Of a stretch of DNA of 64,000 nucleotides, positions 16,478-27,676 are shown one piece after another. A program made the translations under genes and the position numbers. The stretch is taken from NCBI GenBank assembly GCA_964615375.1, contig CAZTOW010000003.1:62001-126000 (forward strand), given 5' to 3'. The DNA is from CAZKWG01 sp964615375 (GTDB lineage: Bacteria; Myxococcota_A; UBA796; CAZKWG01). Each line of letters starts with the position of its first letter. Position 1 is the first letter of the stretch. The notes beneath the pieces are model-generated. The model was not told the origin of the DNA. It worked only from the letters and a program-made list of their open reading frames with translations, and ran no database searches.

Positions 16478-16696
16478 GAGAACCTCCCGAAAACCGGACA
16501 CACCTGTGCCCGGGGGATCGGACCAGCTACGCTATTTCGCGGGGCTCCTCCGGTCAAGGGCTGACGGCGCGGGACCGCTCGCGCTCTTGCGCGGAACCAT
16601 CTTCGCCGTTGTGGCGTGGGGGACCGACGGTTACCCTCCTGAGACTGGCGATCATCGGCGGCAGGTCGTCCGGCGCTCCACCGTGCTGGGGTCTCG

Positions 16697-18037
16697 ATGG
16701 AACAGGTCTGGGCGCGACTTCAGAGCACATTCAAAGAGAAGTTGGGCGTCCAGAACTACGACATCTGGATCCGGCCCATCCAGATCGCCGCGTCCGGCAA
16801 GGACGGCGTCGTCCTGATCGTCCCGAACCGCTACTATCGGGACTGGGTCCAGGCCAATTACGGGGAGATCCTGAGCGCTGAGCTGGAGGGCGCGCTGGGC
16901 AGGCCCGTCCGCGTCCACTTCGAGGTGGCCCGCGGGGAGCCCGAGGAGGGGGAGGAGGGCACGCCGGGCGCGCCGGAGGAGCCCGTTCACGACGCCCCCT
17001 CGCTGTCCATCCCCGGGGTGGCCCAGGACAAGACCTTCGAGAACTTCGTGGTGGGCGCGAGCAACCAGTTCGCCCACGCCGCGGCCTCGGCCGTGTGCGA
17101 CTCCCCCGGAGATCCGGCCTACAACCCGCTCTTCATCTACGGGTCCACCGGGCTCGGCAAGACGCACCTGATGTACGCCATCGGCAACCGGGTGCGGCAG
17201 CTCTCCCCGGAGAGCACCGTCGTCTACGTGACGGCCGAGCAGTTCACCAACGAGATGATCAACGCGCTGCGCTTCCACCGGATGCCGGAGTTCCGCGACA
17301 AGTACCGGAAGCACCCTCACTTCCTGCTGATGGACGACGTGCAGTTCCTGAGCGGGAAGGACCGGACGCAGGAGGAGCTCTTCCACACCTTCGAGTGGCT
17401 GAAAGAGCGCGGGCGCCAGATCGTGTTCACCGCCGACGTGCTGCCGCGCGAGATCAAGATGTTCGAGCCCCGCCTGCGGACCCGCTGCGAGGGCGGGATG
17501 CTGGCGGACGTCCAGCCCCCGGACATGGAGACGCTGCTGGCGATCCTCCACCAGAAGGCCGAGGCGCTGGGGCTGATGGTGCCGCCGGACCTGGCCCGCT
17601 TCATCGGCACGCGCGTCCGCGGGAGCGTGCGGGAGCTCGAGGGGGTGCTGAACCGCCTGCGGGCGCTGGCGCAACTCCACCGGGAGCCGCTGAGCGTGGA
17701 CTTCGCGCGGCGCACGCTGGGGGCGGTGCTGGCGGACGAGCCGACCACGCTGTCCACCGAGGCGATCCTCCAGTGCGTGGCCAGCTTCTACAACATGAAG
17801 GTCTCCGACCTGAAGGGCCAGCGCCGGCTCAAGCAGCTCGTGCGCCCGCGCCACGTCGCGATGTACCTGGTGCGCCAGCACACCGAGCTCTCCTTCCCCG
17901 AGATCGGGCGCCTCTTCGGCAACCGCGACCACGCCACGGTGCAGCACGCCTGCAAGAAGATCGGCAGCCTGTTGAGCAAGGACGTGGATCTCCGAAACGC
18001 CATCCAGACGCTGGAACGCTCGCTCGGACGCGGATGA
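16697..18037 (+). CDS. dnaA: chromosomal replication initiator DnaA
   Basis: 446 residues. Domain I starts MEQVWARLQSTFKEKLGVQN, then a short acidic domain II linker, then AAA+ domain III with Walker A GSTGLGKTHL near 150-158, Walker B FLLMDDVQFL near 211-219, and the Arg-finger region. Domain IV ends with RDHATVQHACKKI, the DnaA-box-binding helix-turn-helix. The protein unwinds oriC in its ATP form. The region directly downstream holds the candidate oriC. The divergent gene is rpmH. Confidence 0.98.
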   Translation: MEQVWARLQSTFKEKLGVQNYDIWIRPIQIAASGKDGVVLIVPNRYYRDWVQANYGEILSAELEGALGRPVRVHFEVARGEPEEGEEGTPGAPEEPVHDAPSLSIPGVAQDKTFENFVVGASNQFAHAAASAVCDSPGDPAYNPLFIYGSTGLGKTHLMYAIGNRVRQLSPESTVVYVTAEQFTNEMINALRFHRMPEFRDKYRKHPHFLLMDDVQFLSGKDRTQEELFHTFEWLKERGRQIVFTADVLPREIKMFEPRLRTRCEGGMLADVQPPDMETLLAILHQKAEALGLMVPPDLARFIGTRVRGSVRELEGVLNRLRALAQLHREPLSVDFARRTLGAVLADEPTTLSTEAILQCVASFYNMKVSDLKGQRRLKQLVRPRHVAMYLVRQHTELSFPEIGRLFGNRDHATVQHACKKIGSLLSKDVDLRNAIQTLERSLGRG

Positions 18038-18407
18038 TCCGGTGATCCACAGCCTGTGGAAAACTCTGTGGGCAAGTGGGCATTCCCTGTGGAAGACATG
18101 TGGACCTGCAGGGGAAAGGTGGGGGAGTCTTCCACAGGCGAGTTTTCCACAGATCGGCTCCGCTGCAGACCTGCAGGGTACTCCGCAGGCCGGATGTGGA
18201 GATAGAAAGATTTTAAACAACGCTATTCATGTTTTCCACAGCATCAACAGCCTACGGCTACGACTGCGGATCCAATAATTCTATTCTTCTTCTACCAGTC
18301 TCTTTCGGAAGGAGCGGCGCGCCGTCTTTCGCGCGAGCGGCCGGCGTGCTAAACGGCCAGGTCGCCTCCTCTCCGCCTCGGCTCCCTCCCCACACCCGGG
18401 TAGCTCC
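18038..18407. other. candidate oriC with DnaA-box cluster
   Basis: This 370-bp gap between dnaA and dnaN holds at least six near-consensus DnaA boxes (consensus TTATCCACA): TGATCCACA at 18043-18051, TTTTCCACA reverse at 18055-18063, forward at 18143-18151 and 18232-18240, and TCTTCCACA reverse at 18088-18096 and forward at 18128-18136. An A/T-rich stretch at 18201-18231 and another at 18271-18296 are the best unwinding-element candidates in otherwise GC-rich DNA. The dnaN promoter must also lie here. The assignment rests on box clustering and on the dnaA-dnaN setting. Confidence 0.88.
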
Positions 18408-19523
18408 ATGGACATCAGCATCGATCGTGACACCCTGATCCGCGGCCTGCAGCGCGTGCAGGGCATCGTCGAGCGACGCACCACCAACCTCGCGCTGGCC
18501 CACGTCCTGCTCAGCGCGCGGGGGGACCGGCTCCGCATGACCGCCACGGACACGATGGTGACGCTGGTGGCGGACTACCCGGCGGTCATCCGCACGGAGA
18601 ACGAGGTCTGCGTGGACGCGCAGTACTTCTTCCAGATCGCCCGCGCCCTGCCGGACCCGGTGGTCACGCTGACGCTGACCGGAGGCAGCCGGGCGCAGAT
18701 CCGCAGCGGGAAGGCCGTGTTCAACCTGAACACGCTGCCGACCGAGGAGTTCCCGCCCACGGCGACCGCGGACCAGAAGCGGGTGATGAAGATCCGCGGG
18801 GGCGACCTGGGCCGCCTCATCGAGGAGACGCTGTTCTCGATCTCGGCGGACGACAACCGCTACGGCCTCAACGGCGCGCACCTCGAGCGCGTGGGCGGCC
18901 AGGCGGGGGACCGGGTGCGCATGATCAGCACGGACGGCAGCCGCCTGTCCTGGTCGGAGGCGGCCTTCGAGGGAGAGGTCCCCACCGCCCGCCGCGTGCT
19001 GCTCCCGCGCAAGGCGCTCAGCGAGGTGCGCAAGCTGGTGGAGGACAAGGAGGCCTCCTGGCAGCTCTCCATGTCGGACCGCTCGGCCACCTTCGTGAGC
19101 GAGGGCCTCGTGCTCAACGCCCGCCTCGTGGAGGGCGAGTTCCCCGACTACAAGCAGGTGCTCCCCGACCGCTACCGGCGTCGGGTGGTGGTGGATCGGG
19201 CGGCCTTCGTGGACGCGCTGCGCCGCGTGAGCCTGGTGGCGACGGATCGCAACCACTCCGTGCGCTTCAGCTTCGAGGACGACGAGATCGTGCTGAGCGC
19301 CGACAACATGGACCTCGGCGACGCGCGCGAGGAGGTCGCGGCCACCCTCGAGGGCGAGCCGATGACCACCGGCTTCAACATCAAGTACTTCCAGGACTTC
19401 CTGGGCCCCACCAGCAGCGAGAGCCTCTCGCTGGAGATGGGCGACGTGCTGGACCCCTGCATCGTGCGCCTGTCGGGCCGGGACGACTGCCTCTTCGTCG
19501 TCATGCCCATGCGCCTGGACTGA
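18408..19523 (+). CDS. dnaN: DNA polymerase III sliding clamp (beta)
   Basis: 371 residues, starting MDISIDRDTLIRGLQRVQGI, with the three repeated clamp domains and the C-terminal family block VVMPMRLD. The protein dimerises around DNA and tethers Pol III and other enzymes. The TGA stop is in the same frame as the following recF, which begins within a few bases, so the two are co-translated or nearly continuous. Confidence 0.97.
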   Translation: MDISIDRDTLIRGLQRVQGIVERRTTNLALAHVLLSARGDRLRMTATDTMVTLVADYPAVIRTENEVCVDAQYFFQIARALPDPVVTLTLTGGSRAQIRSGKAVFNLNTLPTEEFPPTATADQKRVMKIRGGDLGRLIEETLFSISADDNRYGLNGAHLERVGGQAGDRVRMISTDGSRLSWSEAAFEGEVPTARRVLLPRKALSEVRKLVEDKEASWQLSMSDRSATFVSEGLVLNARLVEGEFPDYKQVLPDRYRRRVVVDRAAFVDALRRVSLVATDRNHSVRFSFEDDEIVLSADNMDLGDAREEVAATLEGEPMTTGFNIKYFQDFLGPTSSESLSLEMGDVLDPCIVRLSGRDDCLFVVMPMRLD

Positions 19524-19526
19524 GCG

Positions 19527-20624
19527 CTGCGCCTCCGCGCCCTCCGCGTACAGGACTGGCGGAACCGGGATGAGGCCCTCCTGGACGCCGACGCGCGCCT
19601 CGTGCTGCTCTACGGCGACAACGGCGCGGGGAAGACCAACCTGCTGGAGGCGGTCTATGTGCTCGCCACGCTGCGCAGCTTCCGCGACGCGCGGCCGGCG
19701 CGCTGGGTGCGGGAGGGGCGGCCAGGGGCGCTGATCGAGGGGCGGGTGAGCGGGCCCTACGGCCAGCGGACCCTCTCCTGGCGGCAGGCGGGGGGCGAGC
19801 GCGCGCTCACGATGGACGGCGGGCCGGTGGGGCTGCGGTCCTGGTTCGAGACGATCTCGGCCATCCTCTTCAGCCCGGAGACGGTGAGCGTCATCCGGGG
19901 CGAGCCCGAGGGGCGGCGCCACCTGCTGGACCGGGCGGTGTTCACGGCGCGCCCGGCCTACCTGGACCTGGTGCGCGACTACCGGAGGGTGGTGGCGCAG
20001 AAGGGCGCGCTGCTGCGCTCGGGCCGGGCGCCGGCGGGAGAGCTCGACGTCTGGGACGATCGCCTGGCCACCCTGGGCGGGCAGGTGATGGCGCGGCGCT
20101 GGGAGCTGGTGGCCGAGCTGCTGGGCCCGTTTCAGGAGGCCGTCGAGCTGATCTCCGGCGGGGACCGCGTGGGGCTGGAGATCCGCAGCGAGGGCGGCGA
20201 GGAGGGGGGGCCCGAGGGCGCGGAGGCGCGGCTGCGGGAGGCGCTGGCGCGCGCGCGCCCGGACGAGCTGCGCACGGGGAGCGCGCTGGTGGGCCCGCAC
20301 CGCCACGACCTGGAGATCCGCGTGAACGGGCGATCGGCGCGGCGCTTCGCCAGCCAGGGGCAGGCGCGCACGCTGGCGCTGGCCCTGAAGCTGGGGGAGC
20401 TGGAGGCGGCCCGGAGACGCGGTCAGACGCCGCTCTTTCTGCTCGATGACCTGACCAGCGAGCTCGACCGCGGGCGGCGGGAGCGCCTGGTCCAGCACCT
20501 GCTCGGCCTCGACAACCAGATCTGGGTGACGACGACCGAGCGGACCTACCTCGGAGAGCTTCCGGCGGGGCAGGCGCGGGCCCTGCTCGTGAGCCCGGAG
20601 CGGGTGGTGGCGGAGGATCCCTGA
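19527..20624 (+). CDS. recF: recombination mediator RecF, CTG start proposed
   Basis: RecF is an SMC-like ATPase that loads RecA at gaps. Walker A YGDNGAGKTN, then LLEAVYVLATLRSFRD, and a late Walker B region LFLLDDLTSELD followed by the usual D-loop are present. The conserved N terminus LRLRALRVQDWRNRDEALLD begins at a CTG three bases after the dnaN TGA and in the same frame. No ATG, GTG or TTG occurs before GTG 19602, which would remove the first beta strand. With CTG 19527 the length is 365 residues, normal for RecF. Either CTG initiates, or stop readthrough or re-initiation from dnaN occurs, or there is a sequence error. Confidence 0.9.
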   Translation: MRLRALRVQDWRNRDEALLDADARLVLLYGDNGAGKTNLLEAVYVLATLRSFRDARPARWVREGRPGALIEGRVSGPYGQRTLSWRQAGGERALTMDGGPVGLRSWFETISAILFSPETVSVIRGEPEGRRHLLDRAVFTARPAYLDLVRDYRRVVAQKGALLRSGRAPAGELDVWDDRLATLGGQVMARRWELVAELLGPFQEAVELISGGDRVGLEIRSEGGEEGGPEGAEARLREALARARPDELRTGSALVGPHRHDLEIRVNGRSARRFASQGQARTLALALKLGELEAARRRGQTPLFLLDDLTSELDRGRRERLVQHLLGLDNQIWVTTTERTYLGELPAGQARALLVSPERVVAEDP

Positions 20625-20738
20625 ACAGGATCACGGTTGGCCCGAGGAGTCGGCCGCGCGCCTCGGATTCGAGGGATCTCCGTGCGGATGGACGGGATCG
20701 CGCGGGTGTGTTACCGGGGCTGATCTGAGAGGGTGTGG

Positions 20739-23147
<2,409 letters not shown>

Positions 23148-23177
23148 TCGAGCGGGCCGAGACCGAACGGAGGAGCC

Positions 23178-24170
23178 ATGCGAGGCAGCCGAATCCTGGG
23201 GATGGGTCACCACGTCCCTGAGCGGGTCGTGACGAACCAGGACCTGACCCAGTGGATGGAGACCAGCGACGAGTGGATCGTGCAGCGCACGGGCATCCGC
23301 GAGCGGCGCTGGGTCGAGGGCAACGTCGGCGCCACGGATCTGGCGGAGATCGCGGCGAAGCAGGCGCTGGACGAGGCCGGGCTGCAGGCCAGCGACATTG
23401 GTATGATCATCTTCGCCACCCTGAGCCCGGATCTCAACTTCCCGGGCTCGGCCTGCCTGCTCCAGGAGCGGCTCGGGCTGCCGGGCGTGGCGGCGCTGGA
23501 CATCCGCAACCAGTGCACGGGCTTCGTCTACGGGCTCTCCATCGCCGACAACTTCATCCGCACCGGCGCCATGAAGTACGTGATGGTGGTGGGCGCGGAG
23601 ATCCACAGCTCCGGCCTGGACATCAGCACCCGCGGGCGCGACGTGAGCGTGCTCTTCGGCGACGGCGCGGGCGTGGCCATCGTGGGCCCCAGCGAGGACG
23701 AGCACCGCATCCTGGAGAGCCGGCTGCACGCCGACGGGCGCTTCGCCGAGATCCTCATGGTCGAGGCGCCGGCCAGCCGAATGAACCCGCGCTTCACCAT
23801 GGAGATGTTCGACGAGGGGCGTCACTTCCCCAAGATGGACGGCCAGACGGTCTTCAAGCAGGCCGTCCAGCGCCTGCCCGAGGTCATCCTCGAGGTGCTG
23901 AACGCGCACGGCTACGCGCCCGGCGACATCGACCTGCTCGTCCCGCATCAGGCAAACCTGCGAATCAACGAGATGGTCGCGCGCCTGATGAAGCTGCCCG
24001 CAGACAAGGTGTACAACAACATCCAGCGCTACGGAAACACCACGGCGGCGTCGATCCCCATCGCGCTGCACGAGGCCATCCAGGAGGGGAAGCTCAAGTC
24101 GGGCGACCTGCTCGTGCTGGCCGCCTTCGGCGCGGGTCTGACCTGGGGCGCGAACCTCATCCGCTGGTAG
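23178..24170 (+). CDS. fabH: 3-oxoacyl-ACP synthase III
   Basis: 330 residues of the KASIII family, which starts fatty-acid synthesis by condensing acyl-CoA with malonyl-ACP. The catalytic triad is visible: Cys in IRNQCTGFVYG, His in LVPHQANLRIN and Asn in RYGNTTAASIP. GGAGG precedes the ATG. It is 30 bases after gyrB and three bases before the ArsA-like gene, so it probably heads a fabH-arsA-arsA unit. Some close relatives take longer or branched acyl-CoA, which cannot be decided here. Confidence 0.92.
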   Translation: MRGSRILGMGHHVPERVVTNQDLTQWMETSDEWIVQRTGIRERRWVEGNVGATDLAEIAAKQALDEAGLQASDIGMIIFATLSPDLNFPGSACLLQERLGLPGVAALDIRNQCTGFVYGLSIADNFIRTGAMKYVMVVGAEIHSSGLDISTRGRDVSVLFGDGAGVAIVGPSEDEHRILESRLHADGRFAEILMVEAPASRMNPRFTMEMFDEGRHFPKMDGQTVFKQAVQRLPEVILEVLNAHGYAPGDIDLLVPHQANLRINEMVARLMKLPADKVYNNIQRYGNTTAASIPIALHEAIQEGKLKSGDLLVLAAFGAGLTWGANLIRW

Positions 24171-24173
24171 CCG

Positions 24174-25118
24174 GTGGCCACAGAACAGCTCCTCTCGCAG
24201 CGTCTCCTCTTCATCACCGGCAAGGGTGGGACGGGGAAGACCACGCTGGCCAGCGCCATCGGGCGCCTGGCGGCAGAGCGCGGGAAGAAGACGCTCATCT
24301 GCGAGATCGACATCCAGAAGCCCTCGCTCACGCCGGTCTTCGGGGTGGTGCCGACCTGGCAGCCGCAGTGGGTGGGCCGGAACCTGGCCGTCTGCAACCT
24401 GGAGTGGCACGCCGCGCTGGAGGAGTGGCTGGAGCGCACGGTCCCCGGCCAGCGCGTGGTCAAGCTCATCCTGTCGAACCCGGTGGTCCAGATCTTCCTG
24501 GACGCCACGCCGGGCAGCCGGGAGGTCGTGATCCTGTCCAAGATCGCCAGCCTCGCCGAGAGCTGGGACCTGGTGATCGTGGACATGCCGGCCAGCGGAC
24601 ACGCGCTCGGGATGCTGCGGGTGCCGAACCTCGCGCTACGCCTGATGAGCGCGGGGCCCATCCGCAAGCGCGCCGAGGAGGTGCTCTCGCTCTTCGCGCG
24701 GCGGGACACGGCGCTGGTGCTGGTGGCGCTGCCCGAGGAGATGGTGGTCAACGAGACCGTGGAGACCTACAACGCCATCCGCGGTGAGGTCCCGCGCCTG
24801 AACATCCCGGCGGTGGTGCTGAACCGGGCCGCCGCGCCGAGCCTGAACCAGGACGAGCGCGCGCTGCTCTCCCGGCTGACCGACGCCCACCTGCCCTCGC
24901 CCGAGGCCCACGAGCTGCTGGTGGCGGGCAAGTGGGAGGCGGGGCTGGAGCAGGACACGTCGGAGGCCATGAGCCGCCTCGGCGCGGAGATCGGCGTCTC
25001 CGTGCTGCCCTTCCCGCGCCTCGGCACGCTGGGCGGCTTCGAGGGTGGGCCGGAGCGGGTGGTGCAGCAGCTCGCCAGCGCGCTCGCCCGCGCCGAGATC
25101 GCGGAGCGCAGCCGATGA
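24174..25118 (+). CDS. ArsA/Get3-like ATPase, first of pair
   Basis: 314 residues with GTG start three bases after fabH. The deviant Walker A GKGGTGKTTLA carries the signature lysine, followed by LICEIDIQKPSLTPVFGVVP and the switch block VIVDMPASGHALGMLRVPN. This is the ArsA/Get3 subfamily of SIMIBI NTPases, but no arsenite-binding cysteine cluster is seen, so arsenic transport is unlikely. It overlaps the next ArsA-like gene by ATGA, suggesting a heteromer like the adjacent pair Rv3679/Rv3680 of mycobacteria. Confidence 0.85.
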   Translation: MATEQLLSQRLLFITGKGGTGKTTLASAIGRLAAERGKKTLICEIDIQKPSLTPVFGVVPTWQPQWVGRNLAVCNLEWHAALEEWLERTVPGQRVVKLILSNPVVQIFLDATPGSREVVILSKIASLAESWDLVIVDMPASGHALGMLRVPNLALRLMSAGPIRKRAEEVLSLFARRDTALVLVALPEEMVVNETVETYNAIRGEVPRLNIPAVVLNRAAAPSLNQDERALLSRLTDAHLPSPEAHELLVAGKWEAGLEQDTSEAMSRLGAEIGVSVLPFPRLGTLGGFEGGPERVVQQLASALARAEIAERSR

Positions 25119-26236
25119 GCACGCTGCACGAGCTGGTGATGGGTCAGCGCCTGCTCATCTGCGTGGGCAGCGGCGGCGTGGGCAAGACGACGGTGGCGGC
25201 CAGCCTGGCGCTGGCGGCGGCGCGGCGCGGGCGCAAGACGCTGGTGCTCACCATCGACCCGGCGCGGCGCCTGGCGAACTCGCTGGGGCTCAACCGCTTC
25301 GGCAACGACGAGGTGCGCATCCCGCTCGAGGGCCAGGGCGAGCTGTGGGCCATGATGCTGGACAGCCGGCACGCCTTCGACGCGCTCATCGCCCGCATCG
25401 CCCGCGACCCGGAGCGGCGCAAGAAGATCCTGGAGAACAACGTCTACCGCAACATCGCCGACAGCATCGCGGGCAGCCAGGAGTACATGGCGACCGAGAA
25501 GCTGTACGACGTCGTCGCCAGCAAGCGCTACGATCTGGTGGTCCTGGACACCCCGCCCGTGAAGAACGCGCTGGACTTCCTGGAGGCGCCCGGCCGCCTG
25601 GCCCGCTTCCTGGACAAGCGCATCATGAAGTGGTTCCTGGAGCCCTACGACGAGCGCAAGGTCTTCGGCAAGCTGCTCTTCGGCACCTCGGCGGTGGTCT
25701 TCCGGCTGCTCAGCCACATCTTCGGGAAGGAATTCCTCGGCGACATCTCCGAGTTCTTCCACCACTTCCGGGATCTCTACGACGGCTTCCGCGAACGCCA
25801 CGAGGCGGTGCTGCAGCTCTTCCACGCGTCGGAGACCAGCTTCGCGGTGGTCTGCGCGCCGAACGAGCCCTCCGTCGAGGTCGCCGCCTTCTTCCTCGAT
25901 GAGTTCAAGAAGCGTCGCCTGCCCGGCGTGGGCGTGATCGTGAACCAGGTCCACCCCACCAGCAGCGTGCCGCTGGACCCCGACGCCATCCTGGGCGAGC
26001 CGGCCCGCGCGCTGGGCGCCGACCTCGCCCCGCACACCGCCCAGCGCCTGCTGGCTCGCCTGGGCGCGGCCCACCGCCGCCTGCGCGAGCTCTCCGCGCT
26101 GGAGGAGCAGCAGATCGCGATCATCACGGGCAAGCTCGAGCAAGGCCAGCAGATCTGGCGCGTGCCCCGGCTGGAGAGCCAGGTGCACGATCTCACGGCG
26201 CTTCAGGCGGTGGGCGATCTCCTGATGGAGCGCTGA
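25115..26236 (+). CDS. ArsA/Get3-like ATPase, second of pair
   Basis: 373 residues. The P-loop reads GSGGVGKTTVAASLALAAAR, so the usual signature lysine before GG is replaced by Ser, unlike its partner. It is followed by VLTIDPARRLANSLGL and LVVLDTPPVKNALDFLEAPG, the typical ArsA-like switch region, and a helical C-terminal half with hydrophobic segments. The start overlaps the partner's stop (ATGA). One intact and one altered subunit suggest an asymmetric ATPase pair. Its client is unknown. Confidence 0.85.
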   Translation: MSTLHELVMGQRLLICVGSGGVGKTTVAASLALAAARRGRKTLVLTIDPARRLANSLGLNRFGNDEVRIPLEGQGELWAMMLDSRHAFDALIARIARDPERRKKILENNVYRNIADSIAGSQEYMATEKLYDVVASKRYDLVVLDTPPVKNALDFLEAPGRLARFLDKRIMKWFLEPYDERKVFGKLLFGTSAVVFRLLSHIFGKEFLGDISEFFHHFRDLYDGFRERHEAVLQLFHASETSFAVVCAPNEPSVEVAAFFLDEFKKRRLPGVGVIVNQVHPTSSVPLDPDAILGEPARALGADLAPHTAQRLLARLGAAHRRLRELSALEEQQIAIITGKLEQGQQIWRVPRLESQVHDLTALQAVGDLLMER

Positions 26237-26248
26237 GCCCGCGCGCGC

Positions 26249-27634
26249 TCAGAGCGCCCGCGCCAGCTCCTCGTACAGCCACACGTTGGCCAGGATCGCC
26301 TTCTGGAAGACGCCGAGGTGCAGGGACTCGTTGGGCCCGTGCGCGGTGGTCTCGGGGTCCATCACGCCGTTCAGGATCAGCGGCAGGTCGCTGAAGCGCT
26401 CGGCGAAGAGGGCGACGAAGGGGATGGAGCCGCCGATGCCCACGCGCACGAGCGGCGAGCCCCAGGCCCGGCGGTAGGCGCGATCTGCGGCCTCAAACGC
26501 CGGACCCTTCGGCGTGTACAGCCAGGGGTCGCCGCTCCAGCCCTTCTCCCGCACCGTCACCCGCACCCCGCCCGGCGGATCGCGGAGGAGCTCTTGCTGC
26601 AACGCAGCATAAAGCGCCGCCCGCGACTGCCCGGGGGCGATGCGCACGGAGAGGATGGCGCTGGCCTTCTGGCGGAGCGCGTTCTTCTTGTGCGCCAGAT
26701 CGGGCAGCGTGGTGGCGACCACGGTCACGGCGGGCTGCCACCACAGCCACTCGGCCGCGGGGACGCCGCGGTCGGGGAGGGGCTGCACGTCGTCCAGCAG
26801 GTGCGCGCCCTTGCGGATGACCTCCTCGCCCAGGGGCACCGTCCAGGCCTCGGCGCGGCGGGCGGGGTCGGTGTCCAGGCGCCCCACCTTGAGCCGACCG
26901 TCCTCATCCACCAGGCGCGCGACGAGCTGGCACAGCGCCAGGTTCACGTCCGGCACCATGCCGCCCCACAGCCCGGAGTGGCCGTCGGCGTCCAGCGCCT
27001 CGGTCACCAGCTCGATCTCCATGAGCCCGCGCAGCGAGACCGTGAGCCCCGGGATCTCCGTGCTGGGGTTCTCGCAGTCGGTGAGCACCATCACGTCCGC
27101 GGTGAACACGTCGGGATATGCGTTCATGTAGCGGGCGAGGTTGGGCGAGCCGATCTCCTCCTCGCCCTCGATGAGGAGCTGGATGTTGCAGGGCGGGCCG
27201 CCGGCCTCGGCCAGCCAGGCCTCCAGGGCCGCCAGGTGGCTGACCCAGCCGCCCATGTCGTCCGCCGCCCCGCGGGCGTACAGGCGATCCCCCACGCGGG
27301 TCGCCGTGTGCGGGTCCGTGCGCCAGACCTCGCCCTTGACCGGCTGCAGGTCCAGGTGCCCGTAGATCAGCACCGTGGGCGCGTCTTTGCCCGCCTTCGT
27401 CCACCGCGCCGCCACCGCCGGCAGCGCGCCCTCCAGCGTGAGCAGCCGGCAGTCCTCGAAGCCCAGGGCCTCGAGGTCCGCCCGCACCCGCTCGGCGAGC
27501 CTGGCCACGTCGGCGTGGTGGGCGGGATCGCAGGAGATGGCGGGGATGGTCAGGTATCTGGAGAGGCGGGCGACGGCGTCGTCTACGCCGCGCAGCGCGC
27601 GCTCGGCGACACGCTCGGGCAGGGAGAGGGTCAT
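26249..27634 (-). CDS. M20-family dipeptidase
   Basis: 461 residues of the M20 metallopeptidase family (CNDP/PepV-like cytosolic dipeptidases). Two-zinc ligands are visible in YGHLDLQP, GAADDMGG, the catalytic pair in EGEEEIGSPN, and the late AHGPNESLHLG block. A lid domain lies between about residues 200 and 320. The ATG has GGAG five bases upstream. It converges with the ArsA-like gene across 12 bases. The precise substrate is not known from sequence. Confidence 0.9.
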   Translation of the reverse strand: MTLSLPERVAERALRGVDDAVARLSRYLTIPAISCDPAHHADVARLAERVRADLEALGFEDCRLLTLEGALPAVAARWTKAGKDAPTVLIYGHLDLQPVKGEVWRTDPHTATRVGDRLYARGAADDMGGWVSHLAALEAWLAEAGGPPCNIQLLIEGEEEIGSPNLARYMNAYPDVFTADVMVLTDCENPSTEIPGLTVSLRGLMEIELVTEALDADGHSGLWGGMVPDVNLALCQLVARLVDEDGRLKVGRLDTDPARRAEAWTVPLGEEVIRKGAHLLDDVQPLPDRGVPAAEWLWWQPAVTVVATTLPDLAHKKNALRQKASAILSVRIAPGQSRAALYAALQQELLRDPPGGVRVTVREKGWSGDPWLYTPKGPAFEAADRAYRRAWGSPLVRVGIGGSIPFVALFAERFSDLPLILNGVMDPETTAHGPNESLHLGVFQKAILANVWLYEELARAL

Positions 27635-27676
27635 GAGAGCTCCTGAGCAGGCAGGCTCTCTATCCGCGCCGCCCCC

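Noticed and set aside
16652..18220. 522-codon open frame antisense to dnaA
   Set aside because: dnaA is unmistakable and the antisense product has no recognisable feature.
26245..26257. GCGCTC-A-GAGCGC as a terminator between convergent genes
   Set aside because: The one-base loop and overlap with the peptidase stop make a functional hairpin unlikely; no U tract.
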